Assembly (NCBI RefSeq): GCF_902464545.1
Contig: NZ_CABQJR010000007.1
Span: 15,461-79,460, forward strand
DNA: 64,000 nucleotides
Reading direction: 5' to 3'
Source: an uncultured Senegalimassilia sp.
Lineage (GTDB): Bacteria > Actinomycetota > Coriobacteriia > Coriobacteriales > Eggerthellaceae
Below, one piece after another: positions 38,518-47,769 of this stretch. A model generated the notes under the pieces. That model had not been told where the DNA came from, did not search any database, and saw only the letters and a list, made by a program, of their open reading frames with translations. How positions within the stretch are numbered: position 1 is the stretch's first letter; each line of letters starts with the position of its first letter. Position numbers and translations under genes: made by a program.

Positions 38518-39117
38518 ATGGCTGATTGCAAACTTGCGAATGGGCAAACACTCTCTGCGGAAGATATTGAGCACGAGTGTGCGGAATACGAGTCGGGCAC
38601 GTGGGATGGTCGGCTTGACTGCATACCTGTTGGTCCTGCAGCAATTGCCGACGAGCCGCTGGTAACGGTTACGGTAAAGTTTCCGGCATCAATGATAGCC
38701 GCAGTAGATGAAAGAAGCTCCGATCGTTTCGACTACATCCGCCGGGCAGTTGCGGCAGCCATTTTTGCCGATGCCTGTGAAATGGCTGCAGAATGGTTGC
38801 AGGGTGAGTGTGAATATCGGGCAATCCACGATGAGCCTTTTCCGAAGCAGACGTTTGGCAACCAGCCGAAAAATGGCGGTAAGGTTGTTATTGTCGCGGT
38901 CAATGCCGACAAAGGCACTGTTCGCAAAGTTAACGCATCGCGCGCGGCTGAAATGCTCGGCGTTACCAAGGGTCGTGTTTCGCAGATGGTCAAGGCGAAT
39001 CAGCTGGAAGCTTTTAGGGATGGGGGCACTGTTTGGGTGACGCTCGATAGCATAGAGGCCCGCCTTGTCGAAAAGCCTAAGGCCGGGCGTCCTGCAAAAG
39101 CTCAGGCAACGGCATAA
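38518..39117 (+). CDS. Fused ribbon-helix-helix/helix-turn-helix antitoxin-like regulator
   Basis: A 199-residue protein, longer than usual antitoxins. Residues about 1-45 (LSAEDIEHECAEYESGTWDG) resemble the linker of the antitoxin at 14888. Residues about 45-85 (LVTVTVKFPASMIAAVDERS, then FDYIRRAVAAAIFADA) fit a strand-helix-helix fold. Residues about 135-190 (NASRAAEMLGVTKGRVSQMV, then VWVTLDSIEARL) form a MerR/excisionase-like helix-turn-helix. ATG 38518 has an AAAGGAGG site at 38503-38510. Its toxin partner is disrupted, so it may persist as an orphan regulator. Confidence 0.7.
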   Translation: MADCKLANGQTLSAEDIEHECAEYESGTWDGRLDCIPVGPAAIADEPLVTVTVKFPASMIAAVDERSSDRFDYIRRAVAAAIFADACEMAAEWLQGECEYRAIHDEPFPKQTFGNQPKNGGKVVIVAVNADKGTVRKVNASRAAEMLGVTKGRVSQMVKANQLEAFRDGGTVWVTLDSIEARLVEKPKAGRPAKAQATA

Positions 39118-39431
39118 GCGCAAGAAGGGTTGCGGCGATGGAAATAAAGAAGATTATAGAGCCATAAAGATGAGGCAAGGTATGCCTAATGCAATGTTTT
39201 CTTCTGTGATCACCGGTCCGTGAATTTCCCTTTGCAAACTTTTCGTGAAGTTGTCTATAGGTAACATAGGTCACTGACAAATTCGCCTCGTTTAACTAAA
39301 CTTGTTAGCCGTATATAAAAGCGGCTTTGACAGGGCATTATGATTAGCGGTGATTAATCCGGGCGCATACATTGGCTGGCTTTCCACGTGTTGCTTCCGT
39401 CAAAGCCTTTCCGTGTGAAAGGCGGACATAT
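39118..39431 (+). other. Intergenic region before the ABC transporter
   Basis: No gene is visible in this 314-bp stretch. GGTAACATA at 39260-39268 followed by GGTCAC resembles the 28665 palindrome in its left half. An AT-rich TATATAAA lies at 39312-39319, about 115 bp before the substrate-binding gene, and may be its -10 element. Confidence 0.3.
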
Positions 39432-40673
39432 ATGGCTAACTTCTTGATGACGCGGCGCAGCTTCACCGCGCTTGCGGGCGTGGCGGCGCTTTCGGCGTTG
39501 GGGCTGGGCGGATGCTCGTCGGGCGAAGGCGCGAAGGGCGGCGTAGCAGCGGGCGGCAGCGATGTAAACGATGGCGTTACGTTCTCCACGTACACCGAAG
39601 CGCGCGAGCTTATGGGCAGCGCCGATGCGTGTGATGTGCGCGTCGGCCTTATCATGGGCCCGCCGTCTATGGGCCTGTCGCAGTTCATCGTGGCTGCTCA
39701 GACGGGCAAAACGTTCAACAACTTCACGTTCGAGCCTAACGGCGTGGACTATGTGGGCCTGTCTGCTCTGTTCAACAAGGGCGACTACGACATTTGCACG
39801 TTGCCTAGCAATATCGGCCCTATCCTGTACAACAACACCGAGCTGAAAAACCAGTACGAGGTTATCAGCGTGAATAATCTGGGCGTGCTGTATGTTATGA
39901 CCAACGACGAATCGGTGTCCACGCTCGACGACCTGCGCGGCCGCACCGTATACAGCTACGGCGAGGGTGGCACGCCAGAGTACACCATTGAGGCGCTGTT
40001 GGCGAAAAATGGTCTCGAGGGCACGTTCAACCTGGAGTTCAAATCGAGCCCGCTTGAGGTGCTGAACATGATGCAGCAGCAAGATGGGTGCGTGGCCATT
40101 TTGCCGCAGCCGTTCGTGTCGCTGGCAAAAATCCTGGTCAACCCGCTGTATATTCCCATCGACCTGACGGTTGAGTGGGACCGCGCCTTCGCCGACACAG
40201 GCAGCCAGGCCGTCACCACCACAACCATCGTGAACAAGCAATTCCTGGAGGAGCACGAGCAGGCCGTCGTCGAGTACCTGAACATGGCGGGTCAGTCGGT
40301 GGCGTGGACGCTTGAGAACATGGGCGACGCCGCCGCGCTGCAAGAGGAGCTGGGCACGTTCTTGAACAACTCCGTGGCGCTTGACGCCATGCCCTACATT
40401 TCCATGGTGAACCTGACGGGCGAGGATATGCGCACGGCGCTGTCGGGATTTTTGCACGAGTTGTATCTGGCGAATCCCGATTCTATCGGCGGCAAGATGC
40501 CCGGTGAGGACTTTTATTACCTGCCGCCTGAAGGTCAGCTGGACGAGCGCTTCCTGCAGGCGGGCTTGGAGCAGGCCACGCAGCATGAAAGCAGCGCCGG
40601 CACCGGCAACGGCGGCGTGACCGCTAGCGCGGCCGACGCGCAGGCCGCCGTTGAAGCGCTTGGCGGCAAGTAG
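39432..40673 (+). CDS. NitT/TauT-type ABC substrate-binding lipoprotein
   Basis: A 413-residue exported protein. The signal MTRRSFTALAGVAALSALGL has both an RR-S-F Tat-like motif and a GLGGC lipobox. The mature part is NMT1/SsuA-like: DVRVGLIMGPPSMGLSQFIV, YDICTLPSNIGPILYNN, VYSYGEGGTPEYTIEALLAK, and a late YISMVNLTGEDMRTALSGFL segment. ATG 39432 is chosen over an upstream in-frame start because it has a GAAAGGCGG site and begins the signal. It is followed after 14 nt by the permease. Substrates in this family include sulfonates, nitrate, thiamine precursors and riboflavin; specificity cannot be read here. Confidence 0.88.
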   Translation: MANFLMTRRSFTALAGVAALSALGLGGCSSGEGAKGGVAAGGSDVNDGVTFSTYTEARELMGSADACDVRVGLIMGPPSMGLSQFIVAAQTGKTFNNFTFEPNGVDYVGLSALFNKGDYDICTLPSNIGPILYNNTELKNQYEVISVNNLGVLYVMTNDESVSTLDDLRGRTVYSYGEGGTPEYTIEALLAKNGLEGTFNLEFKSSPLEVLNMMQQQDGCVAILPQPFVSLAKILVNPLYIPIDLTVEWDRAFADTGSQAVTTTTIVNKQFLEEHEQAVVEYLNMAGQSVAWTLENMGDAAALQEELGTFLNNSVALDAMPYISMVNLTGEDMRTALSGFLHELYLANPDSIGGKMPGEDFYYLPPEGQLDERFLQAGLEQATQHESSAGTGNGGVTASAADAQAAVEALGGK

Positions 40674-40687
40674 CGGAAAAGGGAACC

Positions 40688-41842
40688 ATGTTCGAAAAGT
40701 TGAAAGGCCTGGTGGGCGGCATGGGCGCGCGTGGTGCCGTCGCCACCGATGCGCCCGATGAGCTGCCTCGTATGCAGTTCGCCGCCATTGCCGCGAAGGT
40801 GGGCATGCCTGAAGAAAAAGTTGCCATGATGGCGCAAATGGTGCGGCAAAACGGCATGGCCGACGCGCAGATGGGCTTCACGATGCAGACGGCAACCGCT
40901 AAAGGCGTCACCTGCGAGGAGATCATGAGCATGCTCACCAGCATGGGCGTGGCGAAAAGCCAGGTGGTGCGCGTGATGTCGGCGCAAGGGCTCATGGCCG
41001 AGGACGAGGCGCAGCGTATTTTGGACGCCGAACGCGCTGCGGCCGAGCGCCGCGCCGCCGCCAGCAAGACCAGCGTGCGCAAGCAGTTCGCCCGCAAGGC
41101 GATCATCATTGCGTTTTGGCTGGTGGTGTGGGAACTGCTGGACCACGTGGTCGACAACCGCCTTGTGCTTGCCGGGCCTATCCGCACCTTGCAGGCGCTG
41201 GCCGACCAGGTGGTTATGCCGAACTTCTGGATGATCGTCGGCGCAAGCTTCGGCCGCATCGCGCTGGGCTTTTTGCTGTCGTTCGTCGTGGGATTCCTAT
41301 TGGCGTTGGTGGCGTGCCGTGTGCGCCTGTTTCGCGACTTCGTTGACCCCATCATCAGCCTGCTGCGCACCATCCCCGTGGCGTCGTTCATCATCTTGCT
41401 GCTCATCTGGGTAGGCAACCAGGCGCTCACCGTGTTCCTGGCGTTCTTCATCGTGCTGCCGCTCATCTACACGAACATGGTCACCGGCTTCGAAAGCGTG
41501 GACAAGCAGATGCTGGAGATGGCGCGCGTATACGGGCTGTCGAAGTGGCGCACGTTTCTGTACGTGTATCGCCCGGCGTTCATGCCGTTTCTACTGTCCA
41601 GCACCAAGATTTCGCTGGGCATGACGTGGAAAAGCGGCATCATGGCCGAGGTTCTGGCCACGCCGAAACCCTCTATCGGCAAAGAGATGGCCACGGCGCG
41701 CACATTTTTGGACACGCCCGATTTGCTGGCGTGGACCGTGGTGGTGATGGTGGCGTCGGTGCTGTTCGAGAAGGCGTTCATGGCGCTGCTGAAGCGCGCG
41801 AACCGTCCGCTTGGCGGATTCATCGGGAAGCGAGGCAAGTGA
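40688..41842 (+). CDS. ABC permease with unusual N-terminal extension
   Basis: A 384-residue protein. The C-terminal 250 residues form a typical SsuC/TauC-like permease with about six membrane helices and an EAA-type loop (MLEMARVYGLSKWRTFLYVY). The first 130 residues are cytoplasmic and not usual for the family: MPEEKVAMMAQMVRQNGMAD...TCEEIMSMLTSMGVAKSQVV looks like two small helical repeats, then a Glu/Ala-rich linker (DEAQRILDAERAAAERRAAA). The extension may bind a regulator or the ATPase. It is the second gene of the transporter operon; the ATPase start lies 2 nt beyond its stop. Confidence 0.88.
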   Translation: MFEKLKGLVGGMGARGAVATDAPDELPRMQFAAIAAKVGMPEEKVAMMAQMVRQNGMADAQMGFTMQTATAKGVTCEEIMSMLTSMGVAKSQVVRVMSAQGLMAEDEAQRILDAERAAAERRAAASKTSVRKQFARKAIIIAFWLVVWELLDHVVDNRLVLAGPIRTLQALADQVVMPNFWMIVGASFGRIALGFLLSFVVGFLLALVACRVRLFRDFVDPIISLLRTIPVASFIILLLIWVGNQALTVFLAFFIVLPLIYTNMVTGFESVDKQMLEMARVYGLSKWRTFLYVYRPAFMPFLLSSTKISLGMTWKSGIMAEVLATPKPSIGKEMATARTFLDTPDLLAWTVVVMVASVLFEKAFMALLKRANRPLGGFIGKRGK

Positions 41843-41843
41843 C

Positions 41844-42596
41844 GTGGGGCTATTCGGGAAGAAGAGGGCGGCGGGCTCTGGCGTGGCCGTGGGTGAAGGC
41901 GCGTTCGCGGGTGCGGCGTTATTCGGCGCGGCCGACTCGCTTGCCTCTGGCGGCGCGTTGTCGGACGTGGAGTTTTGCCACGTGTACAAGGCGTATGGTG
42001 CCAACGAGGTGTTGCGGCGCGTGACGTTCACGTTGCCGGGCGGCGGCGTGCGCTGCCTGATGGCGCCGTCGGGCAGCGGCAAGACCACGCTGTTCCGGGT
42101 GCTGTTGGGCCTCGAACACGCCGACTCCGGAGAGATTCGCGGCATTTCCCCTGGTCGCATCAGCATGATGTTCCAAGAAGACCGCTTGTGCGAAACCTTG
42201 ACGCCGGTGGAGAACGTGGCGCTGGTGCTGCCAGCCGAGACGCGGCGGGCCGACGTCGCCGCGCTGCTGGCAGAGATCTTGCCGACGGATTGCCTGGGGC
42301 AGCCAGCCATGGAGCTTTCCGGCGGCATGCGCAGGCGCGTTTCGCTGGCGCGCGCGGTGGCGTTCCCAAGCGACCTTATCGTGCTTGACGAGCCGTTTAC
42401 CGGTCTGGATCAAGCAACGAAGGAGAACGTCATCGCCTTCGTGCTGCGCCATCGCGCCGGTCGTACGCTGTTGGTGACAACACACGGCGAAGACGACGCG
42501 CGCCTGTTGGGTGCCGATCGCATCAACCTGGCCGATGTGCAAGACGGTGGTGCGGACGCTGCGGTGGGGTTTGCGTGGCTGCAGGCGGCGGTGTGA
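41844..42596 (+). CDS. ABC transporter ATPase
   Basis: A 250-residue ATP-binding subunit from GTG 41844, just after the permease stop. Walker A is APSGSGKTT, the Q-loop region is ISMMFQEDRLCETLTPVENV, the signature LSGGMRRRVSLARA and Walker B LIVLDEPFTGLD are intact, and the switch His is in TTHGEDD. The N-terminal 40 residues are Gly/Ala-rich and family-atypical. It completes a three-gene importer with the lipoprotein and permease. Nothing coding is visible from 42597 to 42752. Confidence 0.9.
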   Translation: MGLFGKKRAAGSGVAVGEGAFAGAALFGAADSLASGGALSDVEFCHVYKAYGANEVLRRVTFTLPGGGVRCLMAPSGSGKTTLFRVLLGLEHADSGEIRGISPGRISMMFQEDRLCETLTPVENVALVLPAETRRADVAALLAEILPTDCLGQPAMELSGGMRRRVSLARAVAFPSDLIVLDEPFTGLDQATKENVIAFVLRHRAGRTLLVTTHGEDDARLLGADRINLADVQDGGADAAVGFAWLQAAV

Positions 42597-42752
42597 CGAA
42601 AGCTAGGTAAGTCGTCCGCGGCGGGCGAGCCGACGGCGCGCCGGCATCGCGGGGTACTTGCGGGCGCATACCTGATGGGGCGGCAGTTTCGTGAGGCCGA
42701 TCATGTTCCGAGCCGCCCAGAAACGTTATCGATCCTCTGAAAGGATTTGCAT

Positions 42753-42950
42753 ATGGACACAACCAAGACCATGCGCCAGCTGTGCGCGGACGAGCCGAAA
42801 CTCGAAGCTTTCCTGCAGTCGAAGGGGTTCCCCTTCTCGCTGGACAACCCCATCGTCGACTTGGTCACGTTCGAGGACGTGTGCCAGGTGCGCAGCCTTG
42901 ATTGCGACGAGTTTTTGGGCGAGTTCGAGGCATACAAGGCCGGCGCGTAG
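42753..42950 (+). CDS. DUF1858-like small protein
   Basis: A 65-residue protein: KTMRQLCADEPKLEAFLQSK and GFPFSLDNPIVDLVTFEDVC followed by LDCDEFLGEFEAYKAG. This resembles DUF1858-type domains, which usually have a C-x-x-C pair; that pair is absent. A GAAAGGA site precedes ATG 42753. The giant activase gene follows after 44 nt, so the two may work together, for example as a small regulatory partner, but this is inference. Confidence 0.65.
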   Translation: MDTTKTMRQLCADEPKLEAFLQSKGFPFSLDNPIVDLVTFEDVCQVRSLDCDEFLGEFEAYKAGA

Positions 42951-42994
42951 GTTTTGCGCGCGAGATAGACGAGAGCAGCTTGAAGGAGCAGAGC

Positions 42995-45900
42995 GTGTAT
43001 TACATGGGAATCGATATCGGTGCGTCGTCGGTGAAAGTGGCGGCGGTTGACGCAGGTTACACCGTGCTGCGCGTGATTCGGCGTGCGCACAAAGGCTCGC
43101 CGTTGCCGTGTTTGCGCGCGATGCTGGCCGAGCTGGCCGATGGGAGCGCCGACCGATCCCTGCCGCTGTCCGCTCAGGCGTGCGGCGGTGTGGTCGCTAC
43201 GGGCAGCGGCGCGGACATGCTGCGTGCGCTGGTTCCGGGTTTGCGTGTGCTTGAAGAGGTTCCGGCCCTGGTCAAAGGCGTGCGTGCGCTGAATCCGCAG
43301 GCGGCGTGCATCATCGGCATGGGTGCACAGTCGGGCGTGTTCGTTACTGGCATCGCCGATGGTGTGGCTCCGGAATTCGCCATGAACGAAAGCTGCGCGG
43401 CCGGCACCGGCAGCTTCTTTGAAGATCAGATGCAGCGCCTGGGCCTGCCGCTCGAGCGCTATTCCGACTTGGTCGCCGGTGCGCGCAGCGTGCCGCGGCT
43501 GTCGGGGCGCTGCAGCGTGTTCGCCAAAACTGACATCATTCACCGTCAGCAGGAAGGCGTGCCGGTTGAGGATATCCTGCAGGGTTTGTGCCACGCCACG
43601 GTCAAGGCGTTCAAGGCCACTATCGTGCGAAACCTGCCGGTTGAAAAGCCGATGGCGCTGGCTGGCGGCGTGCTGGAGAACGCTGGCGTGGTTCGTGCGG
43701 TGCGCGAGGTGTTTGACCTGGCGGAAGACGAATTGCTCGCGGACGAGAAGCTTGTGTGCGCGCAAGCGGTGGGCGCGGCGCTGGCAGCGGCGGAAGGCAC
43801 GGGCAGGCGCGATGACGAACGCATTGCTGCGGGCGATGGCGCGGGTTTGCATGTTGCGGGCGCGGGCGCGGCAAGTAGCGCGTCCGCGGGGCTTGCGCCG
43901 CTTGATGCCTTGCGCTCTGCGCTTGAAGGAACGCAGGCTGCGCAGGCCGACGATCTGCCGCGACTGCCTCAGCTGCCGCGGGTCGATTGCGCGCCGAATC
44001 GCGGTTTCGCCTTGGCCCCAAGCCCGTGGAACCCGCAGGGTTCGCCCGCCCGCGAAGGCGGCGCGATGCCGCGCTCGGCGGTGGTGGATGCGCTGGAACA
44101 AGGTGCTCCCGTGCCAGTGGCGCTGGGCGTGGACGTGGGATCTACCAGCACAAACCTTGTGCTTGTCAGCACTGACGGCGTGCTGCTGGACGCGCAGTAC
44201 CTGCGCACGCGCGGCAACCCCAAGCAGGCTGTGCGCGACGGGCTTGCCTCGTTGGCGCAGCGCGTGGGCGATCGCGCCTGTGTAGTGGCCGCGGGTGTGA
44301 CGGGCAGCGGGCGCACCATGATCGGCAAGCTCATCGGAGCCGATGCCGTACGCGACGAGATCACCGCACAAGCGCGCGCTGCCGCTGCGGCTGACTCGCA
44401 AGTGGACACCGTGTTCGAAATCGGCGGGCAGGATTCTAAGTACATCAGCCTGGTTGCTGGCCAGGTGGCCGATTTCCAAATGAACAAGGTGTGCGCGGCG
44501 GGCACGGGCAGTTTCGTGGAAGAGCAAGCGGCGCGCCTGGGCATTGCGCTTCCCGATTACGGCTCGCTGGCGCTTTCGGCGGAACATCCCGTTGAACTGG
44601 GCGAACGTTGCACGGTGTTTATGGAAACCGCTATTAATGCCGCTTTGGCGAAAGGCGCGACCAAGTCCGAGGTTGCTGCCGGCCTGTGCCTGTCGGTGGT
44701 GCGCAACTACCTGCACAAAGTAGTGAACGCCAAACCAGTGGGGCAGCGCATTGTGCTGCAGGGCGGCGTTGCCTACAACCCCGCCATCGTGGCGGCCTTC
44801 CGCGCGTATGCGGGCGAGAGCCTTACGGTCAGCCCGTGGTTCGCCGTTTCGGGTGCCGTGGGTGCAGCGCTGCTGGCTGCGGAGTCCCAGGGCGTGCTAG
44901 AACCGGTGCAAAACGGTGAAAGTGCTGGTGTGGCGCATGGTGCAGCCACAGTGTCGAGCTCGTGCGTTTGCCGACGGGAAAATGTGCTCTCTAACTTCAA
45001 GGGCTGGGACCTTTTGGGCGTCTCGCACGAAACCCGCCGCATCGACCCGGCTGAAATCGCCGCAAACCGCGCGTTCTTCCATAAAGTCGACGAGATGTTC
45101 CTCGAAGGCTACGACCCCACGCGCGACCCGGCGAAGAAAACGGTGGGTATCCCACGCTGCTTGATGTTGCACAAGCTATTTCCCATGGCTAACGCTTTCT
45201 TCAAGCAGCTCGGCTTCAACGTGGTGCTGACCGACGCATCCGATGAGGAGACGGTGCGCCTTGCGCAGGCAAGCGCACAAGGCGAGACATGCTACCCCGT
45301 GAAGCTGGTGCACGGTCACATGGCGCAGCTGCTTGATATGGACGTCGATTACGTGTTCATGCCCAGCGTGCACACCATTCGCCATCTGAAGTCGACGGTG
45401 CCGCACAACTACGCGTGCACGTATATGCAGTCCATCCCGGCCATCGTGGCGTCCGAACTGGACTACGAAGGCCACGGCATCACGCTGTTGAATCCCCTGA
45501 TGAACCTTGATTTCGGACAGGGTGCCATGGCGGAGGTCATGCTGCAGGTCGGAGCGCAACTTGGCCGCACGCCGCAGGAAACGGCGCGCGCCATGCTGGC
45601 CGGCGGGTTCGCCGTCACGGAGTTCACGCGCAAAACCGAGGAGCTGGGCGATCAGCTGCTGGCCGGTCTGAAACCAGGAGAGCGCGTTATCGTGCTGGTC
45701 ACGCGCAACTACGGCATCGTGGACCCGGCGCTGAACATGGGTATACCCGACATGCTGCTCGATCGAGGCTGGAAAGTTATCACCGTAAGTCACCTGCATG
45801 CGCATGACCTGGGCATATCCGCGGATTATCCTGGCGTGGTGTGGCCGTTCGGCCAGCATATCCTTTCAGGCGCGAAGCTCGTTCGCCGCGACCCGCGCCT

Positions 45901-47632
45901 GTTCGCCGTGTACCTGACCAACCACGGTTGCGGCCCCGACGCCATGATCAGCCATCTGTTCGCCGAGGAAATGGGGAGCAAGCCGTACCTGCACATCGAG
46001 ATGGACGAGCATTACTCGAAGGTGGGCGTGGAAACGCGCGTGGAGGCGTTTTTGAACGCTATCGAGCATTACGAGGCGGCGGATTTGCGCGGCGCGCCTA
46101 CGTCGCGGCACGTGGTGAACTCGGCGTGCGAGCCGCTGCGCGAAGGCGAGTTAGCGGGCTTGCCATCGTTCGGGCCGTATGGTCCCCTTGCGGCGCAGTG
46201 GTTGCGTGACCAGGGCATTCCCGTGCGCGAGCTGGTGCCCACGCCGACAACGCTGGAGCTGGGGCGTAAAGAGTGCACCAGCAAGGAATACTACTCGTTC
46301 GCCAGCTTGCTGGGCGTGAGCTTGGCAGCTGTGGGCGAAGGTGGCGATGGGGAGGCTGCTGCCGATGGTTGTACGGCCGTGCGCTCTGAGGGCCCGGCGC
46401 AAGCATACGGCGAAGGTGCTGGTGCTGTTGACGGGCCGCATGCCGAACGTGATGTCGCTGCGGCTGCAGTCGCGAGTGCGGAAGGTGGTTGGCGCGTCGG
46501 CCAGTTGTTGCTGCCGTCGTCGCAGGGCGGCGAAGCCGATGGGCAGTTCGACCGCGTTATCCGTAGCGTACTGGATGCGAAGGGGCATGGCGACGTGCGT
46601 GTTGTGGCACCCGATGTGGAGCTGCTGCCGTGCAATGTGGCTGATCTCGAGGGCTTGTTCGTGCATGTGCTTGCCGGTGATGTGGTGTGGGCGGCCGCGC
46701 CTGCTGCGCGTCCCGCGCTGCAGGAAGCGTTCGCAAAACCGCATCTGACCTTGGAAGACGTGTTGACGGCGGCGAGCGCTGCCCGGGAAAGCTGGCAGGA
46801 TGTGCCTGTAGCGCCTCGCAAAACCCTTGCGCTTGTGGGCGAGTGGCCGCTGGTTGTCGGCGACGAGCTCACGGGCGGTCTGTTCGCCCGCTTGGAGGGC
46901 GAAGGCTACCGTGCGATGCGCGCCCCGTTCGCCGAATACTTGCTGTTCGTCTGGGAAGACGGCTGCGACGAGGCAAGGCACGGCAAAGTGGTGGGCGGCC
47001 TCATGCCCATGTTGGGAGAAACCGGCGCACCGAGGGTGGTGGGCCTGCCGGACGTGCCGGCGTCTCAGCCTGAATCCGACCGTGATCAGACGCTCACGCT
47101 TTCGGACGTGCAGGCGCTTGCTGTCGGTTGCGAAGCAGCATGCGCTCACGCGCTTGGCGGCTGTGACGGTTCGCATGAGCACGCGGCGGCGCAGCCGCAG
47201 CTGGCAACGGAGCCGCTGGAAGTGAGCGCGGCGGTTGAGGCTGACCCGCTGTTCGGCGCGGAACAGCGCACGCTGCCACAAGACCAGTGGCACGCGGTGC
47301 TTGAGCGGCTTGGCGGCATGATGCAGCAAGTGGCTGACGCGTTGGGTGATATGTCCGCCTATGCGTCGGACCATTCGCAGCTTCGCCAGATTGCAACCGA
47401 TGCGCTGGGTCAGTTTGCAGGCGCGAACGCGCGGTATCGGTACGCGAAGGCAGTGCAGGCGGGCCAGAGGGCCGACGGCGTTGTGGCGGTGGCGTCTATG
47501 TACGAGAACGCCGACATCATGCTGCGCTTGAAGAGCGTGCCTTGCCAGGCACCGCTTTTTCACTTGGCGTTCGACGGCGCGCTTGACCAAAGCGTCGAAG
47601 AGCGCCTGCGATCGTTTTTGTACTACGTGTAG
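42995..47632 (+). CDS. Giant 2-hydroxyacyl-CoA-dehydratase-activase-like ATPase
   Basis: A 1545-residue fusion from GTG 42995 (AAGGAG at 42983-42988). Two BadF/BadG/BcrA/BcrD ATPase domains follow each other: residues about 4-265 (MGIDIGASSVKVAAVD, NESCAAGTGSFFEDQ) and about 370-630 (LGVDVGSTSTNLVLVS, EIGGQDSKYI, NKVCAAGTGSFVEEQ). Next comes a DUF2229-type region with conserved Cys in GIPRCLMLHKLFP, GETCYPVKLVHGH and NHGCGPDAMISH, then a dehydratase-like C-terminal portion that is less conserved and has an acidic, Gly-rich insert near 1130-1175. The family couples ATP hydrolysis to low-potential electron transfer from a [4Fe-4S] cluster to an acceptor, often a double-cubane cluster protein. 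The substrate is unknown; two cupins follow. Confidence 0.85.
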   Translation: MYYMGIDIGASSVKVAAVDAGYTVLRVIRRAHKGSPLPCLRAMLAELADGSADRSLPLSAQACGGVVATGSGADMLRALVPGLRVLEEVPALVKGVRALNPQAACIIGMGAQSGVFVTGIADGVAPEFAMNESCAAGTGSFFEDQMQRLGLPLERYSDLVAGARSVPRLSGRCSVFAKTDIIHRQQEGVPVEDILQGLCHATVKAFKATIVRNLPVEKPMALAGGVLENAGVVRAVREVFDLAEDELLADEKLVCAQAVGAALAAAEGTGRRDDERIAAGDGAGLHVAGAGAASSASAGLAPLDALRSALEGTQAAQADDLPRLPQLPRVDCAPNRGFALAPSPWNPQGSPAREGGAMPRSAVVDALEQGAPVPVALGVDVGSTSTNLVLVSTDGVLLDAQYLRTRGNPKQAVRDGLASLAQRVGDRACVVAAGVTGSGRTMIGKLIGADAVRDEITAQARAAAAADSQVDTVFEIGGQDSKYISLVAGQVADFQMNKVCAAGTGSFVEEQAARLGIALPDYGSLALSAEHPVELGERCTVFMETAINAALAKGATKSEVAAGLCLSVVRNYLHKVVNAKPVGQRIVLQGGVAYNPAIVAAFRAYAGESLTVSPWFAVSGAVGAALLAAESQGVLEPVQNGESAGVAHGAATVSSSCVCRRENVLSNFKGWDLLGVSHETRRIDPAEIAANRAFFHKVDEMFLEGYDPTRDPAKKTVGIPRCLMLHKLFPMANAFFKQLGFNVVLTDASDEETVRLAQASAQGETCYPVKLVHGHMAQLLDMDVDYVFMPSVHTIRHLKSTVPHNYACTYMQSIPAIVASELDYEGHGITLLNPLMNLDFGQGAMAEVMLQVGAQLGRTPQETARAMLAGGFAVTEFTRKTEELGDQLLAGLKPGERVIVLVTRNYGIVDPALNMGIPDMLLDRGWKVITVSHLHAHDLGISADYPGVVWPFGQHILSGAKLVRRDPRLFAVYLTNHGCGPDAMISHLFAEEMGSKPYLHIEMDEHYSKVGVETRVEAFLNAIEHYEAADLRGAPTSRHVVNSACEPLREGELAGLPSFGPYGPLAAQWLRDQGIPVRELVPTPTTLELGRKECTSKEYYSFASLLGVSLAAVGEGGDGEAAADGCTAVRSEGPAQAYGEGAGAVDGPHAERDVAAAAVASAEGGWRVGQLLLPSSQGGEADGQFDRVIRSVLDAKGHGDVRVVAPDVELLPCNVADLEGLFVHVLAGDVVWAAAPAARPALQEAFAKPHLTLEDVLTAASAARESWQDVPVAPRKTLALVGEWPLVVGDELTGGLFARLEGEGYRAMRAPFAEYLLFVWEDGCDEARHGKVVGGLMPMLGETGAPRVVGLPDVPASQPESDRDQTLTLSDVQALAVGCEAACAHALGGCDGSHEHAAAQPQLATEPLEVSAAVEADPLFGAEQRTLPQDQWHAVLERLGGMMQQVADALGDMSAYASDHSQLRQIATDALGQFAGANARYRYAKAVQAGQRADGVVAVASMYENADIMLRLKSVPCQAPLFHLAFDGALDQSVEERLRSFLYYV

Positions 47633-47656
47633 CGCCGCCTGCCAATAGGCGGCGCT
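47631..47656 (+). terminator. Hairpin at the end of the activase gene
   Basis: A 10-bp perfect stem (47631-47640 with 47647-47656) overlaps the last base positions of the stop codon. There is no T-run. Confidence 0.45.
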
Positions 47657-47769
47657 ACACGGCGCCGAGTTGCCATTTTCGCTACATGATGGCATTGACA
47701 AGCAAGATTCGCTTATATTCGCAATCGAGGCAACGCAACTCTTAAGGCCACGAACGAACGGAGGCTTTT

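Noticed and set aside
42701..44716. 671-codon antisense frame across the activase start
   Set aside because: The sense strand has clear ATPase motifs; the antisense product is low-complexity.
47695..47719. Promoter TTGACA ... TATATT before the first cupin
   Set aside because: The spacer is only 13 nt, too short for a standard promoter. A weaker -35 at 47691 would fit, but the evidence is thin.
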